Below the pieces are notes generated by a model. It was not told the origin of the DNA. It ran no database searches and saw only the letters and a program-made list of their open reading frames with translations. Below, one piece after another: positions 23,101-34,445 of a stretch of DNA of 64,000 nt (within the stretch, counting starts at the first letter, position 1; each line of letters opens with the position of its first letter). The stretch is from Desmodus rotundus. Its lineage: Eukaryota; Chordata; Mammalia; Chiroptera; Phyllostomidae. The stretch is from NCBI RefSeq assembly GCF_022682495.2, contig NC_071398.1:27159426-27223425 (forward strand), read 5' to 3'. The position numbers were made by a program, and so were the translations under genes.

Positions 23101-23490
23101 AATAATTTCTGTCTTCCTTTAAGCTCTGCCCAGTGCTCAGATAGAAGGTATTTCATAACGAGGTTTAGTTAAGTGATCATTATCCGCAGTGCATCTAAGG
23201 CTGGTGAAGAGAAGGTGCCCTCGTTGGTACATTGTTTCACAGTAAACAATCAGCAGGCAGGTCCAAATGCGCACTTATCTCTGCAAAAGAAAGTTATTAA
23301 TCTTTCTCTTCCAAAATCTAATCGTCTCATCTGAGGTACAGATAATCAAGTATTAGACACACTTTTAATAAACATGTGTCTTATTTTCCTGATTTGAAAC
23401 ACCTGAAAATGCTCCATGGTCATCAGCCCCTCAACCATGGAGCAAGCTGGCAGACAAGCAGCGGAAATTGTTTTCCAATCCCAAAAGGGG
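23101..23490. other. Unique intronic sequence
   Basis: Nothing recognised in this stretch. Confidence 0.4.
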
Positions 23491-23494
23491 ATGT

Positions 23495-24390
23495 TTAAAC
23501 ATTTTTATTGAATTTATTGGGGTGCCACTGGTTAATGATATTACATAGGTTTCAAGTGTACAATTCTATAATACATCATCTGTATATCGTATTGTGTGTT
23601 CTCCATCCAAGGCCGTCTCTTTCTGTCACCATTAACCCAATTACAAACATTTTAAATTTTTTGAGGAAACTCCATACTGTTTTCACAGTGGCTGCACTAG
23701 TCTGCATTCCCACCAACAGTGCACGAGGGTTCCCTTTTCTCCACACCCTCGCCAGCACTTGTTGTTTGTTGATTTATTGATGACAGCCATTCTGACAGGT
23801 GTGAGGTGATGTCTCACTGCAGATGTAATTTGCATCTCTCTGATGATTAGTGCCATTGAGCATCTTTTCATATATCTGTTGGCCATCTGTATGACCTCTT
23901 TGGAGAAGTGTCTGTTCAGGTCCTTTGCCCATTTTTTAATTGGATTGTAGGGTTGGGGCTCTTTTTGTTGTTGTTTAAGTTCTTTATAAATTTTGGCTAT
24001 TAACCCCTTATCAGATGTCCTATATCATTGGTGAATATGTTCCCCCATTCAGTGGACTCTCTTTTCATTTTGTCGATGGTTTCCTCTGCTGTGTGAAAGT
24101 TTTGTACAGTGATGTAGTCCCACTTGTTTATTTTTTTCTTTTGTGTTCCTTGCCCAAGGAGATATATCAGAAAAAATCACTGCTATAAGAAATGTTTGAG
24201 ATTTTACTGCCAATGTTTTGTTCTAGTATTTTTATGGTTCCAAGTCATACGTTGAAGTCTTTAATCCATTTTGAGTTTATTCTTGTGCATGGTGTAAGAA
24301 GGTGGTCTAATTTCATTCCTTTTGCACATATGTGTCTAATTTTCCCAGCACTATTTATCAAAAAGACCGTCTTTACACCAAAAGGGGATT
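23495..24390 (-). repeat. L1 3'UTR and ORF2-end fragment, antisense
   Basis: About 0.9 kb of antisense L1. Starts with TTTTATTGAATTTATTGGGG and TTTCAAGTGTACAATTCTATA, then CCATACTGTTTTCACAGTGG, CCCACCAACAGTGCACGAGG, GTCCTTTGCCCATTTTTTAA, and AATTTTCCCAGCACTATTTA. It is 5'-truncated and has no intact frame. It shares its 3' end with the L1 pieces at 10980 and 32640. Confidence 0.88.
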
Positions 24391-26238
24391 TACTTTTACA
24401 AAAAAACTTTCCAAAGTACTAGATGGACTAGATAAAGGTGTGAAGTAATACCAAACTGTATAATAATGTGAATCTGGAATAGCCGATCTTCGTTTTTCCA
24501 TTTCTTTTTTCCTTCCTTCCCTTCTTGATATCTGGCAAAGGAACTGTGCAACTTAAACACCAAAAACAAAACTTTCTATAAGTAGTTAGATGAGGAAATC
24601 TATAGCTTAACAAACTGTCTGGTAGTTGGACAAATTTGGGTGTCTTCATTGGAACTCGGCTGTCATTTTGGACTTCAACAGTAGGAGCAGGGAGAGAGAG
24701 AAAATGAATTGAAATGGGGTTGATATTGCTGAACCCGGGACTCAACCATGGCTTCATAACTTGGGATGTTGCCAGGCACGAAAGAGTTACTGTGATGGGA
24801 AGGGGCAGGTGTGAGTGTGCAGGAGGAGAGGTCCTCCTATGGTGGGACAAACGGGTGGACAGGTGGGTCTGTCGGAGTTATCTAAGACCAGCTTGGCTGA
24901 CTTAGGCAAAGGGAGAATATGTTGGAAGATTCCACAGACAGTTTATAGAACTGAAGAATATGTTTAGAACCAGGCCCAAGATTGCATAGGGCATTGCTGA
25001 GTCTCTAGGTAATGGGACTTACAGGCTGATATGTCAGGATCTCACAGGAAAATGAACCACCTCCAGCCATTTCTCAGGGTCTCTCGGCCCAGGTTCACAC
25101 ACCTGGGAGTGAGTTCTGCTTTGCCTGGGCGTGAGGCCTGAGAGTGAGTCCTGAGCCTCCTGACTCAGGGCACCCTGATGGTTGACAGAGATGGCGTTCG
25201 CAGCTGTGGCCGCCCCCCACGGTGGGCAGCTGATTGAGAGGGGGAAGGAAATCCTGTCTGGCAGTGGGGGGGGCGGTGCTTGGAGTATAGTAATAGGACG
25301 CAGAAAGAGGTCTCAGTAAACTGAGTCAGGGGATGGGGTTTCAGCCTGGAGGGCAAGGGGATGACCAGCAAGGGCCAAGACACTAGGGGACATCAAGGAC
25401 GGGATCTGAGACATGGAGAACAAAGACTTAGCTACTGGAGGTGGGGTACAAGGGTTCCCTGTTCTATCACAGGTAGAATGTCAGTGGCACCTGCTGTGTG
25501 AGACAAGGTCAGAAACACAATTTATAAATTGCATGAGGTGGGGCTCGTGGGAAAAGCAGGAATGTAGAAAGCTCTGAAGAGCTTTGTGTTTCTACAGTTG
25601 GTCGTCACAAGTATGAGCCCCAGTCAGGCACAAGTTGCCAGAAGCCGTCTCAGAGTGACTTATGCCAAGAAGGCCTGTGTTGGCCCACGTAAGTGAAAAG
25701 TCCATGGGGACTAGGGCATCCAGTGTGAGAATTCAGGCACTCAGAACATATTCTTCCTCTGCCTCTCAGATCTGCTCTTCCCTGGGTTGGCTTCATTCTC
25801 AGATATATCTGTATGGACACAGTTCCTGGGTCCTACCAGCAGAAAGACACCCTCCGTAGCCAGTAGTACTAGCCCCGGGACCCACTCTGGATCTCACTAA
25901 GCCAACTCTAACACATGCCATCTCAACCAGACAGAATAGCAGCAGGGTGGGATGTGCCCGTGCGCTAGTCCTGGTCCATGAGCCCACCATGGACCCCCGC
26001 CTCTCACCATGACAGCCTGGTGCAGTGGTTTCCCAAAGGAATGCAGGAGACTCTTCCTGGAAGACGGATGCATGGTCACCAGGAACCAGGGAGAGCCACT
26101 GGGACCAAGTTCAGTTCTGTGCATCCTCTCAGAACATATCCCTGAGTGTTTGCAGCTGGTGGACCTAAGATCTCTGGCCTTCACCAACTGCTGTGGCTGA
26201 GCAGTGTTTGGACAAATCCTTTTCCAGCCTTGAAGCAA

Positions 26239-26240
<2 letters not shown>
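24391..26240. other. Unique intronic sequence
   Basis: No gene recognised. Open frames on the minus strand (for example 24850-24428) show no known family. About 25745-25800 holds a short phrase typical of dispersed repeats (TGGGTTGGCTTCATTCTCAG). Confidence 0.4.
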
Positions 26241-26241
<1 letters not shown>

Positions 26242-26329
<88 letters not shown>

Positions 26330-26350
26330 CACACACACACACACACACAT
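26242..26350 (+). repeat. Compound microsatellite (GT)n(GA)n(CA)n
   Basis: About 21 GT units (26242-26283), then about 43 bp of GA units with one AAAG interruption (26284-26326), then about 12 AC units to 26350. Because CA is the complement of TG, the two outer blocks form an inverted repeat around the purine-only middle. Reading frames across it on both strands are artefacts. Confidence 0.97.
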
Positions 26351-27012
26351 TTCTCTCTCTGGCCTCACTCCCCAGACCCATTCCTTCCTGCTGGGATCCA
26401 GAGTTGCCAGAAGTGACCCTTTCTCAGCTTGGCGCTGAGCAGCCCTCCCCTTCCATCCCTCTTCCCTCCCTGCTCCTCCTCCCCTTCCCTCCATTCTTCT
26501 CTCCCACTGCTGGTTCTGAGCTCATCAAAAGCAGGGATAGCATCACTGACAGGTTGTGCTATCGTTGCAGGGACTCTTCTGGAAGAAAAGGCTCATTAAT
26601 TATTTGCCGCCTTTGATCCTTTGCACTGAGAAGCGCTGTCCCTGGGGCGCTGTGTGTGCAGGGGCTTAGCTGGGCTGTAGGCAGGGGCCAGGCTGGAACA
26701 CGTTCTCTAATAATCTGCACTTGGCTCCCCAGGATTCTCGGACAGACACGATGCGTTTTATTGTTGCTAAATTAGTGATTCTTGAGGGAGCACACATTGA
26801 AAGAGGGAAGAACTTGACACTGAAAACGCTTATTGTTACCACAGAGAGAGCTCAGAGTTTATGGGATAAAGGCACACACAGAAGATGCTGTCCCAGCCAT
26901 CTGGCCCTGATGGGCATCATTCAGACCAACAGCACTGCCCGGGTTCTGCAGCAGCGCAGGTTATCGTGGGCGTCCCTGTCCGCCTGTGGCTCTGTGTATG
27001 TCCACACGCCTT
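26351..27012. other. Unique intronic sequence, partly CT-rich
   Basis: A CT-rich stretch at about 26435-26515 is followed by unique sequence with no gene recognised. Confidence 0.4.
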
Positions 27013-27412
27013 TTCTGTGTCTCTCTCTCTTTGTGCCTGTTTTTCTGGGTATGTCCTTTGCTCTCTCCATTTCTTTTGTCTCCTTCTCCGTATCTCTGCC
27101 TCCCTCTGCCCTTTCTCCCTCCCCCTCTCTGTGTCTGTTTGCCTCTTCTCCCTCTAGGTCCATCTCGCTCTCTGTCTCTTGGCCATCTGTTCTCCTCTGT
27201 CTCTGGTTCTCTTTTCCTCTCTCCCTTTCTCTCCTTCCCTCTGCCCAGTCCTTTCCTCTCCTTTCTGCTGCCTCCTCCTTCTCTTTCCCCTCCTGCTCCT
27301 CCTTCTTCACTTCTCTCTCCTTACTCCCCCTCTGTCCTTTGTCTTCTTTCTGTCTCTCTCTCCCCCATCCCCCATCTCTATTTATGTTTCTAGCTCTAGC
27401 TCATTCCAAGAC
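27013..27412 (+). repeat. Long polypyrimidine tract
   Basis: Around 400 bp that is overwhelmingly C and T on the + strand, with irregular TCTCTCTG, CTTCTCC and CCCTCT units. A 244-codon open frame runs through it, but this is a by-product of composition. Confidence 0.85.
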
Positions 27413-28029
27413 ATTCCGTGACTCAGCTCCAACAACCGCATTTCATTTCAAATAACTAACCAGGCGCTCCAGGCTTTTTAGCACAGTTAGAAATTCTCCA
27501 CCTGACCAAGATCCTGCCAGCCTGATTCTGGTCTAAAATTGGAAACCTCTTCCCCATCTCCAGCCCCCACAAAACTTAGGGACTTACTTCTAACAAATTC
27601 CTGGTCCTGGCCCACATCTTGTCTTCTGTGATGAAAAGCACGTCTCAGGCACAACAGTTCCACTGCTGGCCCTTTTATGCACCCTTTTATCTCACCAGGG
27701 AACATTAAAATCAGCGAAAGGCACCTTGATCTCTAAGAAGCCTGTAACTCTAAAGGCAGGAGGTGTCCAGGCATCAGAGTGAATATTCTCACTGAAAAGC
27801 CTGGGTTATTAAAATGTGTTACAAAGCCAGTCTCACTGTGCTCTCAGCCAAATCAAAACAGACAGCAGTGGTATAGTGGCAGATGAAATTCTTCCTTTTA
27901 ATAACTTACATCTTCTTATCCTTATTATAGAGTTAATATAGTTCACAGAGGAAATTTTTGAAGAGACAGTTAAGAATAAAAAAGACAATAAAAAATATGT
28001 AATCATTTCACCCAAGGAAACCACCCCCA
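27413..28029. other. Unique intronic sequence
   Basis: Nothing recognised in this stretch. Confidence 0.4.
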
Positions 28030-28370
28030 ACAACTGGAGTGTACCTCCTTCGATCATCTGTCTGAGTGCTTTTGTTACTTATTACCAAATCGGCTCCCAT
28101 CATCCATCTTGCTTTGGAACCTGTTATTTGCACTTCTCAGTGTATGGTGAGCAGCTTTCTATATCAAGAAATAGTTATCATTTTTAATTGCTGAATGGTA
28201 TTATTCTATTATTCAATTACATGACTATACTCATTAATTTATTCATTCCCTTAATGTTAGATATTTAGTTTCAACTGTTGGCAATTATTTAAGAAAAAGG
28301 TCGATGGGCATGCTGGTAGCTACATTGTTTAATGCATCATTAATTTTCTGAAGAATTTTTAGAAAATACT
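28030..28370 (-). repeat. Old L1-like fragment, antisense
   Basis: TTTTTAATTGCTGAATGGTATTA, then CATTAATTTATTCATTCCC, then TTAGTTTCAACTGTTGGCAA match the order of old antisense L1 3'UTRs. Strongly decayed. Confidence 0.5.
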
Positions 28371-28789
28371 CTGCTTGAACAAAAGTATTAATATTAATAT
28401 GACTTTTCTCATATAAAGAATTCTTTGGGGGGTTTTTTATACCTAGGCAATCAAATTTATATTTTCCCTATGAGTTCGATTGGTGTCGTGGTTAGAAAGT
28501 CATTCTCTGATCCAAAGTCAGGTAAACATTGCCCTGTCCTAAAGCAGAGCTGGTTCCCACACTCTGTCCTCTCAACACATAATGACAAAAGACCTGCTCC
28601 CACTCTCGGGACAGAGCCAGTCCTCCGCATACACAAGACAGGAACCAGGCACTTCGCAATGACATTATAGTGTCTCTAGTGAGGAACACACTTGTGCAAC
28701 TGAACTTGTTGGCTAATATTGTCAGAAAGAGCAGCTCAGTGATAATTACGCTCACATGGTAATGACTGATGGCTTTTGCCCGACATTCT
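28371..28789. other. Unique intronic sequence
   Basis: Nothing recognised in this stretch. Confidence 0.4.
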
Positions 28790-29175
28790 CCAAGAAGGAG
28801 CTCCTACCCTTCGTGACAGCGTGGATGGATCTGGAGAGCATTATGCTAAGTGAAATAAGCCAGTCGGTGAGGGACAAATACCATATGATCTCACCTATAA
28901 GAGGAACCTAATGAACAAAACAAAAAAGTGAGAAAAATAGAACCAGAGGCATGGAAACCAGGAACAGACTGACAGCGACCAGAGGGGAGGGGAGAGGGGG
29001 GTAGGGGGAGAAAGAAGGGTAAGGGTCTAATTCATGAATAGGTATAAATGACCCATGGACATGGACAACAGGGTGGGGACTGACTGTGGGGTTGGGGGTG
29101 TGTGGGGGGCAGGGGAGACCAATGGGGGAAATTGGGGCCACTGTAATAGAACAACAATTTTTTTAAAAAAAGGAA
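28790..29175 (+). mobile_element. L1 3' end, sense (bat-type)
   Basis: A 5'-truncated L1: GGATGGATCTGGAGAGCATT, CTAAGTGAAATAAGCCAGTC and CATATGATCTCACCTATAAG from the ORF2 end, then a G-rich 3'UTR with GACCCATGGACATGGACAAC, CACTGTAATAGAACAAC and a T/A-rich tail. The last ~120 bp resemble the tail of the HAL1-type element at 56454. Confidence 0.85.
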
Positions 29176-30174
29176 ATGAATAACAGGGACTAATCATTGC
29201 ATCCTTGATTTGCTTACTTCGGGAATCAGCTGGCAGCTCAATAATTCTCAATAATTTCGATCGGCCTGAGAGGACTTACTTCGTTCTCCTAACAATCAGG
29301 GGATTTCTGGTGAGGCAACCAAGTAGCAATTTCTATCCTGAGCATTTTTCAGACAGATCGCATCTTGTCCGGGGTCTGTAGTAAACAGCTCTGCAGCAGA
29401 GACTTCTGCCAGCACAGTGAACATAGAAGATACGTGTGCAGGAAAAACACCGCCCCTCCCCATGTAAAATTGCCTATCACTGCTCACCATTTTTTTGGAA
29501 AGGATCATTCATCTAGGGAGCCCGTGTGTTTTTGAGAACCACTCTATCTGTGAGGATTGAGTTTGGCTAAATGTAAGAGGAACATTCAAAATGATAGTGG
29601 CTCAGAGAAGATAGAGGCTTATTTTTTTTCTCACATAAGTCTAGAGTAGGCACCGCAGTCCAGGGCTTGGGTGGCTGTTCCACAAACCTGGCCCAGGCTC
29701 CTTCCTGCTCACTATCCTCCCCCTCCCCCGCCCCCCCGCGGGAGCCCTCCTCCTCAGTCTCATATGATGCTGGTGCCCCAACCTTCCTATCTGCATTCCT
29801 GCAGCGGAAAGGGAAAAGGGGGAAGAGGTGACTCCTTTTCTTTAAATGAGATTTCCTCATTTAATGTCAACCACATTAAATGTCAACCACATTTCTATTT
29901 AAATCTCATTGGCCAAAATTGGTCATATGACCACACCTACTTGCATGGGATACTGGGATATATGGTCATATCTTTACCAAGAAAGGGTGGATATTGTAAG
30001 GTACCTAGCAGTTTCTGTCATGGGGCTTGAACCTTTCTATGCAATAAAAAATTATGGGTAAATTTTAAGAGATGAAAACATGTCATGACATTAGATGTTT
30101 ACACAATCAAAATAATAGACATGTGTGTTTCTAAAGACAACTGCTTGAAAAAAAAGCACAAGGACTAGAGCTGT
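29176..30174. other. Intronic sequence with an unassigned old repeat and a 16-bp tandem repeat
   Basis: About 29560-29990 resembles an old dispersed repeat (GATAGTGGCTCAGAGAAGAT and later segments), family not assigned. A small tandem duplication of about 16 bp (AAATGTCAACCACATT) lies at 29861-29892. The rest is unique. Confidence 0.4.
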
Positions 30175-30310
30175 CCACTCATTCATTTCCTAAATTCACT
30201 TAATGGTGTTTATTTAGAGCCCACTGTGGGCCTAACAGTGCTGGGTGCTGCACGTTCAAGGGTGAAGGAAGTGGTCTCCGCCTGCAGCTCCCAGGGAGCG
30301 CATGGTCATA
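30175..30310 (-). repeat. L2 LINE 3' end, antisense
   Basis: ACTCATTCATTTCCTAAATTC, then GAGCCCACTGTGGGCC, GTGCTGGGTGCTGC and GCTCCCAGGGAGCGCATGG follow antisense L2. Confidence 0.6.
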
Positions 30311-30659
30311 GGAGCAGCAGCACTTTCTGCAAAGGACGACACTCCCAGGAAAGAAGGAAGAGGGAGAGAGGAAGGGAGGCAGGTGAAGGAAGGAGGGAAA
30401 TAAATTGTTCCTTTGGAGAGTAAGAGCCATTGATCCTCAGCTGGGGAGAAAGAGCCAAGCCACAGAAATTGCTCATGTCCAAGCATCTTGAGGGTCTCAC
30501 TTGTTACCAGACGCCTGAATTCCCCCAGAAACCCCGCTATCCCCACGCCTTGTGCAGGCCTCTGTCTCCTGGGAACTGGGTCCAGACCAAATGAGGCAAA
30601 GATGTCTGCAACCCCTGGAGAAATATACTTTAAAAAGGATGATAACAATATTGCAAGTA

Positions 30660-30805
30660 CTATGCCTAACGTTTTTATGTAAAAGTTTGCCAAAGCACTG
30701 TCGCCAAAGTCATTTCATTTTCACAACCACCCTGCAAATGAGAAATTCTCAGTCTCCCTTTTTTCTGATGAAGACAGTGCAACCTCTCTGAGCCTCATTT
30801 TATGG
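30660..30805 (-). repeat. MIR fragment, antisense
   Basis: GTCATTTCATTTTCACAACC, then CTGCAAATGAGAAATTCTC, then CTCTGAGCCTCATTTTA. Degraded. Confidence 0.5.
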
Positions 30806-30879
30806 AAGGAAACCATGCAATCCAGGTGAGCAGAGGCCGCGATGAGAACGCCTGGTGCTTCATCCACCAGCCACTGCGC

Positions 30880-31145
30880 CCACCCCTACATATCCTTCCG
30901 ATGTCGGAGGAGGCATGACCTCCACAGGCAGGCTACCCTGACCTTCAGACTATGCTCCCAGGGCTTTATGAAGACCTAGGATAACCCTCATAACACTTTC
31001 CTATTATTCCAGCTTTAATTGTCCACCTTCCTGCTAAATTTCAGGATCTCTGAGAGTAACAATCATGTGTATCACCTTCCCTGATAAAGCTCTGGGGCCT
31101 CATCGGCACCATTTAATTGAGGAAGCACTTTAGGCACCCAGAACT
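30880..31145 (+). repeat. L2/MIR-like fragment
   Basis: CTACCCTGACCTTCAGACTA, then CTTTATGAAGACC, then GATCTCTGAGAGTAACAATC resembles the sense L2 3' region. Degraded and only tentatively assigned. Confidence 0.4.
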
Positions 31146-31228
31146 TCAGACTTTCCAGGGGCCTACAGAACCATCAGGGACCTGAGCACATAAGCTATTG
31201 ACTTGGAAATTTGAAAGCAGCAAAACTG

Positions 31229-31337
31229 TTCAGCTGGGGTGGGGGGGAGGGAAGGGGAGAAAAGGCATACAACTGTAATTGAATAACAATAAAAATTAAA
31301 AAAAAAAACACCTAGTTTGTTGGTTCTAAAAAAAAAA
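31229..31337 (+). mobile_element. Very short 5'-truncated L1 insertion with target duplication
   Basis: A G-rich 3'UTR piece, AACTGTAATTGAATAACAAT and an A-tract form the last ~75 bp of an L1. A 19-nt non-L1 segment (CACCTAGTTTGTTGGTTCT) and a second A-tract follow. It is flanked by a 15-bp direct repeat AAAGCAGCAAAACTG at 31214-31228 and 31338-31352, so the two A-tracts belong to one insertion. Confidence 0.8.
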
Positions 31338-31352
31338 AAAGCAGCAAAACTG

Positions 31353-32639
31353 AAATGAATAAATATTGACTGCCCATAGCACCATGACAATGGTAGCAAG
31401 TTAAATTTAACATTTGTGAAAATGTCTTTACATTTGCAAACCATTTGTAAAGCTTGCATTGCAAGAATGTCTGAGTATGTGTGGGGGAAATCACATGGAA
31501 TTACTAATGAAACAATCCTCATAGCCAAAGAATTCCAAAAGCAAAATTTTTAAAAAATTCAGTTCACACATTTTACGAGAAAAAAATGTATTGGCACTGT
31601 GGGTACATTTCAGTATGCTTGATATGACTTGGGATGAGACCACCAGAAACAGAGAGTATTCCTAGAGTCTCCGAGGCCTTAGGGCCCAAGCCCAGGCCTG
31701 GAGGTGGCATAGGGGAGTGCTCAGTAAATCGTATGGCAGGGATTAACGGCAGCTGGTCTGGGGGCGTCTGTGTGCAAACATATTTGTGCACAAACATAGT
31801 TTGTTGTTATTACAATAATTTTTCATCTTCTGACACTGGCTAATGTCTACCAACCATGAAAACATTTGCATGTGGCCCTGTTTTAAACCAATTCTAGGAG
31901 GGAGGCCTAGGCAGGACAGACTGCTTCTCACTGGACTTCCCAGGTCTGTGAAAGGGACACTATAGAGCCTTATCCATTAGCCAGCTCTTCCTCTAAAGCC
32001 TTCATCCAAATTGAACCTATTCTTTGCACACAGAATATCTCAATCAGATCCAAATTAGATCCCCATCTCTCTGAAAACTGCAGCCTACTTTGTCCTGATT
32101 TTGTCGGGGTTTTTTACAGTCACTTCCCAGCCCTCCTCCATGGACAAGGAGGCTTTTTGGCTCCAGGGTAGAATTCATTCATGGGCTCACACTGGTATAG
32201 GTTACAACGTGCAGTGATGAAAATTCAGTCCCAAAAGATTTGTTAAAATGCCCAGGTCCAGTTTTTGCTCGTCTTCCTGTGAGTCATCAAGCCCTTTTCT
32301 TTAACGCCTTGTTTAATCTAATATTGAAGCCCATTTGAGGAAATTACAAAAAATGATGGGAAATTGAGCAAAAATCATTGGCTGGCTATGGGAAATTTTA
32401 TTCTGCATCTTCTAAGACCTCTGGAAATAGAGTGCAAAAATCAGTTCACTTGAAAATTCAGATTTCGTCATCATTGGCATTCTCAGAAACACAGAGGCAT
32501 AGAAGCTTACCATTTATTGAGAGGAAAAAGGAGGATTTCAAATTCCTGTTTTGAAAAAAGAGAGAAGGATTTTGAAACCAGATTTAAGAGTTTAATTTGG
32601 GGTGACTCCCACCTTTGTTTTTGTTACAGAGCTAGGATC
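31353..32639. other. Unique intronic sequence
   Basis: Nothing recognised. The stretch includes a T-rich segment and short chance open frames on both strands. Confidence 0.4.
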
Positions 32640-33022
32640 ACCATGGATTTCTTTTTCACTTATATGTGGAATCTAATGAACAATACAATTTAACAGACAA
32701 ATAGAAACAGAAGGACAGATACAGAGTGACAGAGCGGAGGGGGATCGGAGGGTTGGATAAAAAGGGTGAAGGAGTTAAGCCAAAAATATAGATATATATA
32801 TTTATTTACTTATTTATTTACTTATTTACTTATTTTGACACATAAACACAGAAAACAGTATAATGAGAGCAGGGGGCGGGGGGAGGGGGAATAAGTAGGG
32901 ACCGAAAGAGACTCTATGTGGGGCAATGAGCGCACGAGGCAGCGCGCAGATGATGTTTTATTGAGTTGTACACTTGAAACCCGTACAGTTTTATGAAACA
33001 ATGTCACCCCAATTAATTTAAT
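32640..33022 (+). mobile_element. L1 3' end, sense
   Basis: CACTTATATGTGGAATCTAA, a GAACAATACAATTTAACAGAC segment, a G-rich run, GGGGCAATGAGCGCACGAGG, TTGTACACTTGAAACC and a CAATGTCACCCCAATTAATT end: the sense form of the antisense pieces at 10980 and 23495. A (TTTA/TTAC)n simple repeat occupies about 32797-32836. Confidence 0.82.
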
Positions 33023-33199
33023 TTAAAATAACCCACCTTTTAAATTTTAATCAGAAGTTAAAGGCCAAATAATAACACTTCTACCTGGGGAAATTAAGAG
33101 AAGAGCCTCTCTCTACCCAAATATATTATTAACATCTCATCTTAATTAAATGTGGTAACTGACCTCAATAATAGGATTTGGGGTGAGATCATTTCTGGT

Positions 33200-33990
33200 T
33201 TTGTTGTTGTTGTTGTTGCTGTTGTTTAATGAGTTATTTCTTTCTTGAGTCAACACACAGAGCTTGAAATATAAATGAATTATTTACAGTTGTGTCTTTG
33301 TAATTTTTAATTAAAGTGGTGTTCTTTCATTGGAAGTTTATGGTAGCAATACATTTTATTGCCTACTCTGCTGTAGAATTTTTAATTATTTATGTAAATA
33401 TATTAGCACAGCTGACTCTTGTTTTTAGTGGTCAGATTTTCTATTATGAAGAAGCCAGTGGGAAACAAGGCCTAATACATTAAACAACTGATTTTTAAAT
33501 ATTCAATATCTTCATTGGATAAAAATAGAATTCTGGCTTTTATAATGATACAGAGATAGAAGATTTTCATTATTAACCTCAATTAGAGGTGTTTGATGTG
33601 GTTAATATAAAACAGCCGACCATTTGGATAAACAGTTGAGAGGTTATTTTACAATTCAGGCACCGTTTTAGCATTCGATTGCATATGTTGTTATAAATTT
33701 GCCATTGGCCAGACTTTCATTATTAAAAGCATGGTTTCAAATTGGTTGCATTTGAATATAATTATGATGGTCATTCTTATCTGTCTGAGAAACTAATTAT
33801 TAGAACCAATATAGAAAATATTGACAAATGTTAATACTGTTTCTTGCCAATGTTTTCCAAGCTGTTAAATCTGCTTAGCTGGGTTTTTTTTTTAATTTTA
33901 ATAAAGGCCAAATGCCTTTATTAGATGAGGTTTGCTACAGAAGCAACCAATATAGAATTGACCGAGAAAGCTACACATTTCAGGGTTGCA
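33200..33990. other. AT-rich, repeat-free block; candidate conserved non-coding element
   Basis: Apart from a TTG simple repeat at 33198-33228, I see no transposon here. The block is strongly AT-rich, with closely spaced homeodomain-type cores (AATTTTTAATTAAAGTGG, TTTTTAATTATTTATG, ATTAACCTCAATTAGAGG, AAACTAATTATTAG) and no long open frame. This is typical of deeply conserved intronic enhancers in large developmental genes, but conservation cannot be seen in one sequence. Confidence 0.35.
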
Positions 33991-34445
33991 GTAGAAGTCA
34001 GTTGTACGGGGGAAATGGCTGATTTATTTATTATCTCAGCTGTCTGTCAGTCACCAACACCAGGCAGCCACACACTCACCCCTGGGTCTCAGGGAGGGCC
34101 CATCACGGCCTCAGCAGTACCACAGGTAATGAAACCGATGAAACCATAGTCAGGGAGTCATGTAGGTAATGCAAGAAATGTGTTTCATCATCTGCTCCCA
34201 GCTTGCTTTTCAAAGGAATCTCAAAGCTTGTATTTTCAAGTGATGAGATTGTAAACTACAGTTCTCCTACATATGTTTAATTCTGGGCTTTTCTCGTATA
34301 TTATAACAGTGTTAGAATCTCATGATAAGCTCAGACCTTCCACAGCTGTCTTGAAACAGCCTTGGGTCCCTCTGTGAGGGCTCCGCATGTGGAATGGGAC
34401 CTGTGGATCTGAACTAGGGTTAGGATGGGGTAAGCCACTTCTTCC
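33991..34445. other. Unique intronic sequence
   Basis: Nothing recognised in this stretch. Confidence 0.4.

Noticed and set aside
26242..26350. Regular repeat that might suggest a CRISPR-like array or minisatellite
   Set aside because: It is a dinucleotide microsatellite with no spacers. No CRISPR-like structure exists in this mammalian window.
26721..27455. A 244-codon + strand open frame
   Set aside because: It runs through the long polypyrimidine tract. The translation is Ser/Leu/Pro-rich low complexity with no domain, and overlapping frames on both strands are equally open.
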